Source: Catonia carolina
Lineage: Eukaryota; Arthropoda; Insecta; Hemiptera; Achilidae
Assembly: GCA_035578175.1 (NCBI GenBank)
Contig: JAQMRL010000008.1
Coordinates: 60,382,541-60,446,540 of the forward strand
DNA: 64,000 bases
Reading direction: 5' to 3'
Part shown: one piece after another, positions 44,010 through 54,130 of the stretch
Layout of the letters: each line of letters begins with the position of its first letter
How positions within the stretch are numbered: the first letter of the stretch is position 1
Translations under genes and position numbers: made by a program
Notes under the pieces: generated by a model
Told to the model about the DNA's origin: nothing
Database searches by the model: none
Seen by the model: the letters and a program-made list of their open reading frames with translations, nothing else

Positions 44010-45153
44010 GGAATTATCTTTTATTTATTATTTTTACTCATTTCTGGGGGACCTATTTTAATACTTCCAGGGTTCAAGTTTTAGTCCGAGTTTGAGTTAT
44101 TCAAGATTCAATTGAAGAATGAATTCTAGATGATTTCAAGTTTTGCTCATTAAACCATTTCAAGAATGCAAGCCTATGCTAACCAAAATTTCACCTCCAC
44201 AGCCAGCTTGGTTTTAGTATGCGATTCATGATCATCCAACAAAATTTAATCTGTCCACGAGGTATTTTGTTACATTAAAACCGGTGAGTGTCACCTTATT
44301 ACTTTATTCAATCTAACCATCATGCACAACCAGGAATAATCCACCAACTAGTTCTTCGTATTACGGCTTTTTCATTTTGTAAGGCCAGAATTTTCTCGAA
44401 TATGGCAGCAACTTAAACTTTTTTTTATTTAACATTAAAATTAAAAATTTGTTTTTTTTTTTAAAGTAAGGCGTTTGGAATTTCAATTTTTGTAGTTATT
44501 CACAACGTATTTATGGTACTAGTCAATTTAACCTTTTATTGTTTTTTTATTTTATTTTAAATTTTTTATAAACTATTTCACCTTTTACAATTTGGTATTT
44601 TCGCTGGCCAGCTACAAAATTTTGTTTGTAAAAAAGTAATTGTCATGAATTTACTAATAAACTAGTATTTACTTACTTTTAAATGCTCTGTAATTAAAAA
44701 TTGTTTGGGATACCTTGCATTTTCTTTTGGGTAATTACTATTTAAATTTTAATTCAAAATTTTTTTTTTAAACTCATCTTGTTAAACTTTGTTACCTTCA
44801 GCGTTTTCTTCAAATTGTTATTAAAACTTGTTTTAGCAGACAAAAAACGGTTTTTTTCTTTTGGTGACCGTTAGCGGTGGCAATCTCGCGGTCATTTATT
44901 TTTTTTTGAAAATTTGTGTTTTTCCGTCTCGCGACGGAATAGTTACAGAGTAGTAAGTTTTTACTTTGACTTTTCTGCATTACCAACTTTTTCGTTACCA
45001 GTAACTATATTGTAGCTTATATCACTTTACCACTTTTGAGGAAAACATCACTCACCAGCAAGACCTTCATGTTTAAATGCCATGACACTGATATTTAAAA
45101 AGTACAGATTAAATTTGTTTAGTAATTTTTTATATGTTTACTAAGAAGAAAAT
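44010..45153. other. AT-rich DNA, no gene seen
   Basis: No recognised coding sequence or repeat; several T-runs. Confidence 0.4.
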
Positions 45154-45720
45154 CTGGTGTGAAACACTCACACGACTTTCTCTTGCGAATGTTAATAATG
45201 AACATTATTATCTATGTTTAATCATGAATAAACAATGAAAAATGAAAAAGCATAACCTAATTTTAATTACGAGTGAAAGACGCAAAATAAAAATTAACCT
45301 CTGTTCGACTTAAAAATATGAAAAAATAACTAATTGACGCTAAACTAGGCTCTGTAAAAACATCTTAAAAAAGTAGCTGTAGATTTTTAATTTTTTATAA
45401 CTTAAGTTATAGATATTTACTTTAGTAGTAAAAAACATTCTAAGGCTGCAATTTTAAATGAACAGCTAAGGCCCAATTATTTACCGATTTTAATGAGCTA
45501 AATACAGAAAATCACTAATTGAAATTAAAATAAACGTTGTACAAGAAAATTGTTGGAATAAAACTTGTAGGTTTTTAAATTTTCTATAACGGTAATTAGA
45601 CATTTGTGCCATACAATGCATATTAAGACTGCGATAATAAAAAAAAACATTTTTACCACGGGAGGACAGCCCTTTCAAGATTTTAAGCAGACGTAGCACT
45701 TACGTATCTTGGAGAACATC
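45154..45720 (+). mobile_element. Repeat-E copy 2, 3'-truncated
   Basis: Starts TCTGGTGTGAAACACTCACA and includes CTTTCTCTTGCGAATG, CGCTAAACTAGGCTCTGTA and ATGCATATTAAGACTGCG, then stops near AAGCAGACGTAGCACTTA (45,710). The 3' 350 bp present in copies 3 and 4 are missing. A SINE-C-type end follows, then repeat-E copy 3 in the same orientation. Confidence 0.82.
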
Positions 45721-45734
45721 CCGGATCGGGAAAA

Positions 45735-45810
45735 TTATTGCTCGTTCAAACCAACCATTCATTCAAAGTAGTCGCTGATGACCGAAATGTTGATGTGACT
45801 TTACACACCA
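45735..45810 (+). mobile_element. SINE-C 3' end fragment
   Basis: TTCAAAGTAGTCGCTGATGA and the following GATGTTGATGTGACTTTA match 6,115-6,155. It lies between two repeat-E copies. The tRNA-like head is missing. Confidence 0.65.
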
Positions 45811-45904
45811 CACCTATCTGAGATTCCCCAGTGGAGGTTATAGAGAAAATTGAGAAAGAATCTACTGTAGAATTAACGTATAATACAACAAATTATGATG
45901 AAAA

Positions 45905-46900
45905 TTGGTGTAAAACACTCACACAACGTTCTCTTGCCAATGAAAATAATGAACAATATAACCTAATATTAGACTAGTAATAAACAAAAAACTAACCTCA
46001 AAAAAGAACCTTATTTTAATCATGACAAGGATGATGCAAAATGGAAATCAACCTCAGTTTGGCTTAAAAATACGGAAAATCACTCTTTCACGCTAAACTA
46101 GGCTCTGTAGAGAAAAATGCGCTAAATAAAAGTCGTAAATATTATTTCTATAAATTAGATTATATACAATTTTGTCTTAAAATGCATAGTAAGGTTTAAA
46201 TCTTAAAAAATCGATTTCTTTTACACATTTTCTTGAAAAAAAATACAGAAGATCTCTAGTTACCGCTAAACTAAGCGTTATACCAAAAAAGATGTTCAAA
46301 TTTAAAGTTGTATGATTTTAAATTCTTTACAACTTTTATTATACACATTTTTGCGCTAAAATTCAGATTAAACCCGCTCTCTTAAAAAAAACATTTTTTA
46401 CTACGAGAGCACAGCCTCCTCAAGAATTTCAGAAGACATGGCACCTACCCTATTTTATAGAGCATAAAAAATGTAGTAAATGAGGCGATTTTAAAAAACA
46501 ATCGTAGGAGCCGTTTTTGAGACAATGGCAAAAAAGTTAAAAATGATACGAATAATTTACTACTTCTAGGTGACCGATTTTGATGAAAATATTCGTGTCG
46601 GGTCCGGTAGTAGTATCTATCTTAAGTTTCAAGTTTCAAGTTCGTACGATGTTCCATTCTTGAGATATTTTATTCACACACACACACACACTCGCGCGCG
46701 CGCACACACACACACACACTCACACATACACACACACACACAAACATACATACATACATGCTAAAACATGTTTTTTTGGGTTCAGGGGGTCTGAAAACGT
46801 GTAGATCCGGTGAAAATTCGATTTCGAAAAATCGACATGAACACAATACTTTCCTTCTTATATATTCATACTTCTTATATATTCATATAGGCAAGAGAAC
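45905..46900 (+). mobile_element. Repeat-E copy 3, near full length
   Basis: Starts TTGGTGTAAAACACTCACAC and ends CATATAGGCAAGAGAACG. Two internal units of about 190 bp resemble each other (around CGCTAAACTAGGCTCTGTAG at 46,091 and CGCTAAACTAAGCGTTATAC at 46,266, each followed by AAAGT.GTA and a TTTGTC/GCTAAAATGCA-like block). It continues with GACCGATTTTGATGAAAAT, a CA/CG microsatellite, GGGTTCAGGGGGTCTGAAAA, and the terminal TATATTCATATAG hairpin. No coding capacity; the open frame at 46,570-46,764 is microsatellite-driven. Confidence 0.85.
46675..46760. repeat. CA/CG microsatellite
   Basis: (CA)n with a CGCGCG core and CATA variants. The corresponding place in repeat-E copy 4 (31,036-31,090) also has a TG/CG microsatellite. 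Confidence 0.97.
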
Positions 46901-47079
46901 GTTATAACAGTCACATAATTTTCAAGTAAACTACAGAACGCACATACAATTATGAAGCGTTACGTGGGTGATCAGATTCTTCAAGTCACATTAATGAAAA
47001 CATTTTTAGTTTTTTTACGTAATCGGAACAAATAAAAAATACAACACGTTAAAAAAATTTAATTGTTATATTTCTTCTC

Positions 47080-47530
47080 TTCTTTTCTTCCTTCCAGGCT
47101 TAGGCCGTCACCTGGTCCGAACTCACAAACTTGAAACTCTCAGCTTACATCCTTGTTTTCCGTGGTCGTCCCACATCTCTCCGTCCAACCGTTGCATAAT
47201 GGTGTACTTGGAAGGGTATTCCGTGGTCCGGTATTCTTTCCAGGTGTCCCCTCCATTTCCCTCGATATCCTTCATTCTTCTCATTGAGGCAATAGACTTG
47301 GAACTCCTTCCTTATATCTACACCTTCGTTATATCCTTATATCCGCACTCTATCCAATCCCGAGCATCCCGTCACTCTTCGCAGGAATCTCATCTCCGCT
47401 GCTTGGATCTTTTGTACACTCCTCGTCGTGGTCACCCATGCTTCACTCCCATACATTACTGTCGGAGTTACCATAACCTTGTAAAACTTAATCTTTGTGT
47501 CAGGTATTATTATATTTTTATCAGTATGAT
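47080..47530 (-). pseudogene. LINE ORF2 C-terminus with CTTCTT-type tail
   Basis: Minus-strand reading: GSEAWVTTTRSVQKIQAAEM, RFLRRVTGCSGLDRVRI, YRGKWRGHLERIPDHGIPFQ, then VGRRDVGRPRKT, and the tail visible as CTTCTCTTCTTTTCTTCC at 47,080-47,097. A stop and frameshift lie between the blocks. Reverse transcriptase core missing. Confidence 0.8.
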
Positions 47531-47534
47531 CAGA

Positions 47535-48835
47535 TTTGGGTTAACACCTGATAAGATGATTTCTTATTGTTCCTAAAATGGTCTAATAATCCAGGTTTGT
47601 TTGATAAAAAATAAATGTGGTCTGTTATGTTAGTCATGTATTTAACGTTTAATGAATGATATTTTGGTTCATCAGATAGTAAAAATAATATTGTTTAAAA
47701 CAATTATATTAGGTACTGTAAGAGCTACTTTGCATCTGGATGTATATTTAGCAATTTAACCAAATATTTGTTCCGAAAGAGAAAATGTATTGTATTTTAT
47801 TATACTGATTTATTCATTCAAGAAAATAAAAGTGCTGTTAATAGGATTTTTTCTGAACATTGGGAAACCCGATTAAACAGAATAAAACGTATAAAAATAA
47901 CTTTTTTCTTTGAAACTTTTTTGCTAAGATGTATGGGCTTTTTAAGATTAAGGAATTCTACTCAGAAATTCTTGCTTTGGAATGTCGTAAAGCTGATTAT
48001 GAACAAAATGTTAAATGTCAGAGAATATTTCTGGAGATACTCCCGGAAGTTTTTAATAAAATGTTTTCTGAATTTCTTTTCTCTTTATTTTTCTCGTTAA
48101 ATAAATAACTGGACATGGTTGGTTTTAATCTTGTTTATGTTCTTATCGGAACAATTGAATTTTTTTATTATTTCCTATCACTTGTTTTTTGTATTATTAT
48201 TTTATTTTTATTATAAAAGTAAAGGAATAATTTCAACCGTTTTCTTTCTCTTCAAGTTTGCAGAAAGAATTACATATCCTAACATAGGAATCATATTCAT
48301 ATTCTAAACGCTTAAACCTTGTTACTGCACATGAGTTCCTTTCACCAACCATTCTCTTTTTCCTGTCTGTGAAGCCTACTTATTGAATTTCATATCTTTC
48401 ATTAACTTTTTTACTTTGATTTTCTGTCTTACCTGCATCATATCATCAATTTTTTTAGAAATCTTTGTTTATTTACAATGAATTGAAAAATAACTTAATA
48501 AATATTATGAAAGTGTTTACATGTATAAGACAATTCCCAATTGTATTGGTTCCAAAAAAAAATTATTTACAATTTTTGAAACATTAAATCTAGATAAAAG
48601 ACGAATAACAGCAAGGGAAATATTTAACAAAGTATTTAACAAAGCTAACAGTTATTACAATAGACTGTATAGAAGAAGATGATGATGATAAAAAATAACA
48701 AGAACTTAAATTAACAATGAAAGTTATTAGGTAAATCTGAACGGAAAGTCAAGTAATTTTATTAGTTTTAATCTTGTTAAGTCTTTTCTATTATCAAACA
48801 AATTAAGAGCCAAAGAATTCAGGTGAGCCAATACA
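47535..48835. other. AT-rich DNA, no gene seen
   Basis: Contains a 110-codon open frame at 47,768-48,100 (MFRKRKCIVFYYTDLFIQEN) with no recognised domain and AT-driven composition (F, K, N, Y, L rich). Not called as a gene. Confidence 0.4.
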
Positions 48836-48839
48836 ACAC

Positions 48840-49370
48840 TTTTGGGTTCTTCAAAGACACTAGTCAAAAGCACTTAGAACAATAACATACGCACCTTTTT
48901 ACGTAACCAATCATACCTTTCATGAAGACCTGAAAATACCAGCGGTTCAGAACATTTTAAACGCATCATACAACTTATTACACGCAAAGACAATTGACCA
49001 CATAAATCCAAATGTCCAATCTTTCAACTAACGATCTCCCTGTTAACAGACGACTGAAACGAAGGTAGAATAGGAATCTTCTCTGACCACATAAAAAAAA
49101 TTTCAATTTAACTTGTTGTGCCTGTTTCATTTCATAAAAAATTCATTTCATATAAAAAAAATCATCCATTGCAGTTTATAAATCACTATCATTGAAAAAT
49201 ATTGGCACCAGATTCCTTGCAAAATTTCACCCCAAAATCGATCACTGGATCGATTCCCATTGACGTCACATTCCCGCCATCCCTCATTCATTCCATCTCA
49301 TTTACTAGTTGTGCTTTAAAAAACTGAACCGTTGTAAATAAAAATAAAGTCGAAGCCAAAAAAAAAAAAA
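48840..49370 (+). pseudogene. Jockey-like LINE 3' end with poly(A)
   Basis: Reads LRTITYAPFYVTNHTFHEDL, KIPAVQNILNASYNLLHAKT, IDHINPNVQSFN, and a degraded RRLKRR end (49,050-49,065). This corresponds to the RLITNAPYYVTN.TLH.DL.I block of jockey-like ORF2. A roughly 300-bp 3' UTR ends in a run of 12 A at about 49,358-49,369. Confidence 0.75.
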
Positions 49371-49565
49371 TACTTGATATTTTAAACTTAGCTGCACAAT
49401 TTCTTCATTTACGGTGTTGACATGTAAGTCCTTATGCGGCGCATCATTTGTTACGTACCATGGAACAATTTTGATATAATTCGTAAAACTTTTGACTGGA
49501 AACGTTGCATGATGGCAAATTTCAACTTCGTAGGTGATCCTCAATGTGGTAACCCATAATCTCAC
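49371..49565 (-). pseudogene. Jockey-like LINE ORF2 fragment
   Basis: Minus-strand frame MRLWVTTLRITYEVEICHHA (compare QLWGTASNSNIEIIQRFQSK, degraded), then FTNYIKIVPWYVTNDAPHKD, LHVNTVNEEIVQLSLKYQ. It abuts the poly(A) of the plus-strand copy at 49,370, so the plus-strand LINE probably inserted here. Confidence 0.65.
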
Positions 49566-49614
49566 AGTGGTTTTAAAATGGCTTTGTAAAATAGGAGTTC
49601 ACTCTCTATTGCTT

Positions 49615-49838
49615 AACGAACTAACGACTGCAGATAAGGCGGAGCATAGTGACCTAGATCGCAGAACAGAGCTAATTGACTTTCATTAATCGTATCCTGC
49701 GTTGTCACGTTGTGGTCCCGCTGTGGATGGCAGCATAACAAAAAGTCAGCTGGAGTTTGGTGGAACAGAGTGTGACTTACTGAAGGGGCAACCTCACACC
49801 GACCTTGGCTAGATTTCATCTGCAGTCTTTAGTTCGTT
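49615..49838. mobile_element. Small TIR element (224 bp)
   Basis: Ends 49,615-49,635 and 49,818-49,838 are 21-bp inverted repeats with two mismatches (left AACGAACTAACGACTGCAGA). The interior is more GC-rich than the flanks and has no coding capacity. No target duplication was found. Confidence 0.6.
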
Positions 49839-50404
49839 CGGGTGTAATAACAACTATGAATGTTTGCTCATCATCCAATTTAAATCTCTCAACTTCAACT
49901 TTAGCCTTTTGCAAAATATTAATAATGAATCATTGTATCTCATAATTTGGGTTAATAATTTTTCCTTCCTTTTTTTTAGGTATGCAATGAATTCTCTTTT
50001 ACTTCCTATTCCCAGTAAATAGTACCTACTTTAATATTTGTTTATGTTTTTCAGTTCCGATGATATTCTGCATTACGAATAACTTTTATTAGTTCAAGAA
50101 TCTCCTAATTTGTAATACAGTCCATCCATGACACCCTCAAAATCCTACGGTAAAACCGTATTTCGAACCCTAATTTTGTGCAATTAAAAATTAAAAATAT
50201 ATGATGTAGTAAAATTACGGCAATTTTTAAAAAAAATGTGAAAATTGTATAATGTTTATACGATTACAAAATGAAACACTTTTGGTAGCCTCTAAACAAT
50301 TAAACTGGTGTATTTGAATATAGTGAATAATAAAAATTTACAGGGAATTTTTTGAAGTTTATGTTGGTACAACGTTTGAAAATGAAATATCACAGTTAGT
50401 TAAA

Positions 50405-51108
50405 AATATCGGTGATAAAGTCTTACGTAAAAAGTTTTGTGTGGAGTTGCAGGATTGTGTTGAAAATGACGATGTCTTCTTTCATCGCCTAATTTTAAGT
50501 GATTAATGTACGTTTCACATGAATGGAAAAGTTAATACGTATAATGTAAGAATATGAGGCTCAGAAAACCAAGAGCAAGTTTACAACATAAACGGTGTTT
50601 TGTGCTGTATCTCGTGAAAAGATTTACGGGCCGTTCTTTTTTCACGAATTGTCTGCAACCGGAGTAATTTATCTAGACATGTTGCATGAATGGCTAATGC
50701 CTCAACTCCAGGAAAATAGTGATAATTTAATTTTTGTACAAGATGGAGTTCCATCTTACTGGCACTCTCTGGTCAAAAATTATCTGGATGAGCGCCTTCC
50801 TCGACGATGGATTGGCCATGCAAGTGAGGAAAACATAGTGTACAAGTATTGCCCACCTCGTAGTCCAGATGTAACGCCCTGCGACTATTTTTTATCGGGT
50901 TATGTAAAAGACAAAGTTTTTTTACCACCTCTTCCTGTTGATATCGCTGATTTAAAACAAAGAATCACAAAAATACTCTTGCTACAGTTGACCGGCATAT
51001 GCTTGCACGTGTGTGGGAAGAATTCGACCACCGCGTTGATGATATCTGTCGTGTTACAAACCGTACACACACAGAGAATTCTTCTATATAATCATGGAAG
51101 TAATAATT
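50405..51108 (+). pseudogene. Tc1/mariner-superfamily DDE transposase, decayed
   Basis: Upstream frames give RKKFCVELQDCVENDDVFFH, then RLILSD followed by a stop at the position of the glutamate in the first catalytic SDE motif, then TFHMNGKVNTYNVRI. The open frame 50,595-51,119 has FCAVSREKIYGPFFF, IFVQDGVPSYW (second D at residue 50) and PPRSPDVTPCDYFL (third D at residue 97). After about residue 127 the protein continues in another frame as VDRHMLARVWEEFDHRVDDI, so there is a one-base shift near 50,973. The family cuts and pastes DNA; this copy is inactive. The inverted terminal repeats could not be identified. Confidence 0.9.
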
Positions 51109-51109
51109 T

Positions 51110-52110
51110 TAGCTTTTAAAAAATACATTTTCTATAATCTATCGAAAGTGCCTATTTCATTTGTAATCATCCGGTATATTATTTCATAGTGTTTTTCAAA
51201 AACTCATGTTCGTTATGAAAACCATGTTATATGGTAACAATTACTAAAACATAAAAGAAACTTCTGACCTACTAACCGATATCAGAGATTAAAAAGTTTC
51301 ATCTTGGAACTATTTGATTAGCGACCAAGTCTGGAAGCAATTATAGAAGGATCGGTACACGTTGGCAGATGGAATTGCAATTACAAAAGTTCTTAAAATA
51401 TATAAAATAAATTAAAACAGTAAAAAACTTCAATATAAGATATTCATTTGTAATATTCCAAAAAATTTCTTTTAAACAAAATGTATATTTGCAGTTTTGG
51501 TAAAAGGAATTTCATTATTTAATTTAGAAAAGGGCAAATTTAAAATTGTGAGTAAATAAGCAAGAAAGTTGAAGTCTGGCACGTGCAGAAAAGCTAGCCT
51601 AGATTCTCGTTGCTTGGAATTGTTTTATCGCCTGTTTTATCCCCACGAGCTTTACTGCTGTCTGGCTGGCCCGCCACCCAAATGAAGATAAAACCTTCTC
51701 CCCGCATCTGTCTTTATCGTTGGTAACCTCTTCATCTCCGTAACAATCACTCTTTGTCTCTCTCTGTTTCAATCATTCTATCTCCTTCTTACATGCACCT
51801 ACACCTTAACTTTATTTACCATCCCACAAACACCTTCAACCTTGAACGTCATTATAGCAATTATTATTTCTACTGTTTCCATCCTTTTCATCCCATTTAT
51901 CTGTTTCTGCTCTTCTGGAAAAACTGAATTGAACTGTTCCTTTTACCAAAGCATTTCTATTGTAACGATGATAAATTTCTCACTTCAAAACAGAACTATA
52001 TTCACTAATTTCACTGAAGCATTGTTTTTAGTTTGTCTTCTAGTAAACTGATAAATTACTGCAGTAGGTTCATTTATAATGAACTGTATGTATCAATGTG
52101 CTATTTGTCG
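51110..52110. other. AT-rich DNA, then C/T-rich 51,640-51,840; no gene seen
   Basis: No domain. The open frame at 51,842-52,051 is hydrophobic by composition (IIAIIISTVSILFIPFIC) without other support. Confidence 0.35.
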
Positions 52111-52123
52111 TTACCAAAAAACA

Positions 52124-52240
52124 TCTGGTGTGAAACACTCACTTGATTTTCTCTTGCCAAAGTAAATAGTGTAAAATATAACCTTAGTTTAATCATTAGT
52201 AAATAATGTAATATGAAAAACACTTTTTTTAAATTTTATT
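52124..52240 (+). mobile_element. Repeat-E copy 5, 5' end only
   Basis: TCTGGTGTGAAACACTCACT, TTCTCTTGCCAAAGT, ATAACCTTAGTTTAATCAT. The match ends near 52,240; the rest of the element is missing. Confidence 0.75.
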
Positions 52241-52517
52241 AGACCAAATTTACAATTAGTCATGCTTAACTTTTTGTAGAAAAAAATAGTTTTAATAGAA
52301 TATGGTAACAATGACGAGTAAGGAAGTGTCTAGCGACTCTACAAATTAAACACAAAAAGAGTATTGATACTGTCACCGTCGTTCCCTTTGATTAAATATT
52401 GTGCTGCCGGCTATCAAAGCTTCCGACTTAGCGACAAAGGGAACCGCCAGTAGTTCCGAAAGGGGCGGTAGGACCGTGGCGGCGTACCGAAAAAGGCCTT
52501 TGTCCCCAAGGCTTAGG

Positions 52518-52560
52518 CCAATAACCGCCTCTACCGCAGTGCTCTCGGAGACTATTTAAA
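52518..52560 (+). promoter_or_regulatory. CCAAT and TATA boxes of the LTR-like unit
   Basis: GGCCAATAA at 52,516-52,524 and CTATTTAAAG at 52,552-52,561. Transcription would be expected to start about 30 bp downstream, near 52,583-52,592. The arrangement is typical of RNA polymerase II core promoters. Confidence 0.6.
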
Positions 52561-52940
52561 GAGCGCTGCACTGAGTCCGAGTGATTCGATTCGACGCTAC
52601 TCTACAGCATCGATGAGACTTCCTATATCGGCACACGGCTACCGGACTCCAGTGAAGACTCATCGACGACCCCGTAAGAGAGAAGATGATGTTTCCGCTC
52701 ACCGACCCGACACCGTAAGCCGTCGACCGGGACCGTCATCGCCCGCTGCTGCGAGCGATGCCCACAGCGGTCCCTCGACCGAGCCTTGTGCCCACCGGAT
52801 CCGACGAAGCAGCCATCGACGCACTACTGCGAGGTAAAAAGATGAAGTCCTGCTGGACGACGACACGTCGTGTCGCCCAGCCTCCGACCGCCACGACAAC
52901 TACGACCGAAGCTTCCCATCAAGACGACCATCACTTAAAC

Positions 52941-52956
52941 GGCCCTTTTCAGGGCC
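52941..52956 (+). terminator. Histone-type 3' stem-loop
   Basis: GGCCCT-TTTC-AGGGCC: a 6-bp stem and 4-base loop fitting the replication-dependent histone mRNA consensus (GGYYCTTTTCAGRRCC), preceded by TTAAAC and followed by ACCAAAA. In metazoan histone mRNAs this element is bound by SLBP and replaces the poly(A) tail. The purine-rich downstream element that pairs with U7 snRNA is weak (GTAAAGG at 52,966-52,972). No histone coding sequence lies upstream. Confidence 0.75.
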
Positions 52957-53264
52957 ACCAAAATGTAAAGGTTTTAACTCGCCACTTAATGTCGCCATCC
53001 GGTGACAGTTTATATTATTAAGTATTGCAAGTTAACGCGCTCTATAACCAATATGTTCAGTACGATATGCAAGACACGAGTGAACTACTGTGGCTCTTAT
53101 ACGCATGCGCGCGTAATGTTTGTCAGGCTGGAACATTCGTACAATCTGACAACGCTGGCAAACGTTCTGATTGGTCTAAACACGTGGAACAGGACAGGCA
53201 TCAACTGTGAAAGCATTATAGTTGCTTATGTACAGATGTGTATTACGAAAAATAAAGTTAAAAT

Positions 53265-53518
53265 AATTATCAGCCAAGTGGTCAAAACTACCCATGACTT
53301 CAAAACTCATTACGTATGCGATGCTTCAACCGATCTGGATATATGGTAGTCAAATTTATGGTGCAGAAAAGCAATCAGTCATTTCAGGAATACAACATTT
53401 CCAAAGTTGCAACTGATTACTAATTGCCCGAGTTACTTATCCGATAGAACTCTACACGCCAATGACAAAATATCTAACACTGTACCGTAGTTTCAGATAC
53501 AAACTTTAAAATGATATC
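53265..53518 (+). pseudogene. LINE-F ORF2 fragment, part 1
   Basis: Reads SKLPMTSKLITYAMLQPIWI, YGSQIYGAEKQSVISGIQHF, TNCPSYLSDRTLHANDKISN across frame changes. This is a jockey-like C-terminal region (LKPIW.YG.Q.WG...I...Q). The same block, with similar wording, occurs at 61,980-62,200. A SINE-A insertion separates this part from 53,936-54,130. Confidence 0.75.
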
Positions 53519-53529
53519 AATCCCTTAAT

Positions 53530-53924
53530 GTGTTGTTGATTAGGTCATAAGCCGAAAGGCTAGTTTGAACCACTGAAGTTTTACTTATTCAAGCGAGGAG
53601 CGTTGTGGTTTACATTTGCCTTCCTCACTGAGTGAAAAAGTACGCTTATCAGCATGCCGGGCCCTCTGAAAAGCATATATTTTCCATTCTGCAAATGACA
53701 CCTTCACTTCATTCACCCCAGGGTCTGGCTGTATAGTGAAATTCACTATTTTCGGAGGAGACAGTTCTGGATAGTGTCTTTTCATCTCTACCTCTTCTGT
53801 TTTTAAATGATTCAGTAATTTATTTGGCTGACCATGTGATAAGAAACAGAACTATTTATTTTAGCCCTGCAACGAACAGATTGAGAGTAAATAATTTGAC
53901 ACTCCACTTGTCTGTTACGGGCAA
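53530..53924 (-). mobile_element. Full-length SINE-A copy with 11-bp target duplication, inside LINE-F
   Basis: A complete inverted copy (395 bp) between two pieces of LINE-F. Flanked by AATCCCTTAAT at 53,519-53,529 and 53,925-53,935, a perfect 11-bp target duplication. This defines the ends of SINE-A: 5' GCCCGTAACAGACAAGTGG, 3' GACCTAATCAACAACAC. Confidence 0.95.
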
Positions 53925-53935
53925 AATCCCTTAAT

Positions 53936-54130
53936 ATGCAAAATGAATTCTGCAGTACTACCAGGAATGTACAAAGACGATTGAAACGCCGATGAAGTAG
54001 AGACATTATACATTAACGAAACTCTAAAATTTATTACGTGTACTAAAATATAAATTAAAATTTAACAAATTTACCGTTGTTTGGAGAGCTATCGGTGGAT
54101 GGTGTCCTCCTCAAAGCCATTAACGCGGTT
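53936..54130 (+). pseudogene. LINE-F ORF2 end, part 2
   Basis: Continues LINE-F after the SINE: NMQNEFCSTTRNVQRRLKRR then a stop. The RRLKR ending before the stop is typical of jockey-like ORF2. The 3' UTR continues to about 54,130 and is shared with 62,722-62,890. Confidence 0.75.

Larger units (their letters stand above)
52365..53007 (+). mobile_element. GC-rich LTR-like unit (643 bp) with promoter and histone-type stem-loop
   Basis: Starts TGATACTGTCACCG and ends CCGGTGACA; TGTCACCG and CGGTGACA are an inverted pair. The start is shared with the solo LTR at 40,346 (TGATACTGT) and the lengths agree (643 and 638 bp), so I infer an LTR. The flanking 4 bp (GTAT and GTTT) match at three positions. 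Inside: CCAAT (52,518-52,522), TATTTAAA (52,553-52,560), a 74-codon basic frame (52,613-52,837; MRLPISAHGYRTPVK, rich in R, H, P, S), and a histone-type stem-loop at 52,941-52,956. No AATAAA was seen. It may instead be a small independent gene-like unit; a single copy cannot decide. Confidence 0.6.

Noticed and set aside
46570..46764. Open frame with His-Thr repeats
   Set aside because: Produced by the CA/CG microsatellite of repeat-E.
47768..48307. Two consecutive open frames (110 and 62 codons)
   Set aside because: F/K/L/N/Y-rich composition typical of random AT-rich DNA; no domain.
52613..52837. 74-codon basic open frame as a host gene (histone- or protamine-like)
   Set aside because: The R/H/P/S-rich composition follows from high GC; no histone-fold, H1 or protamine motif is visible, and the unit has LTR-like ends. 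It is kept only as part of the LTR-like unit.
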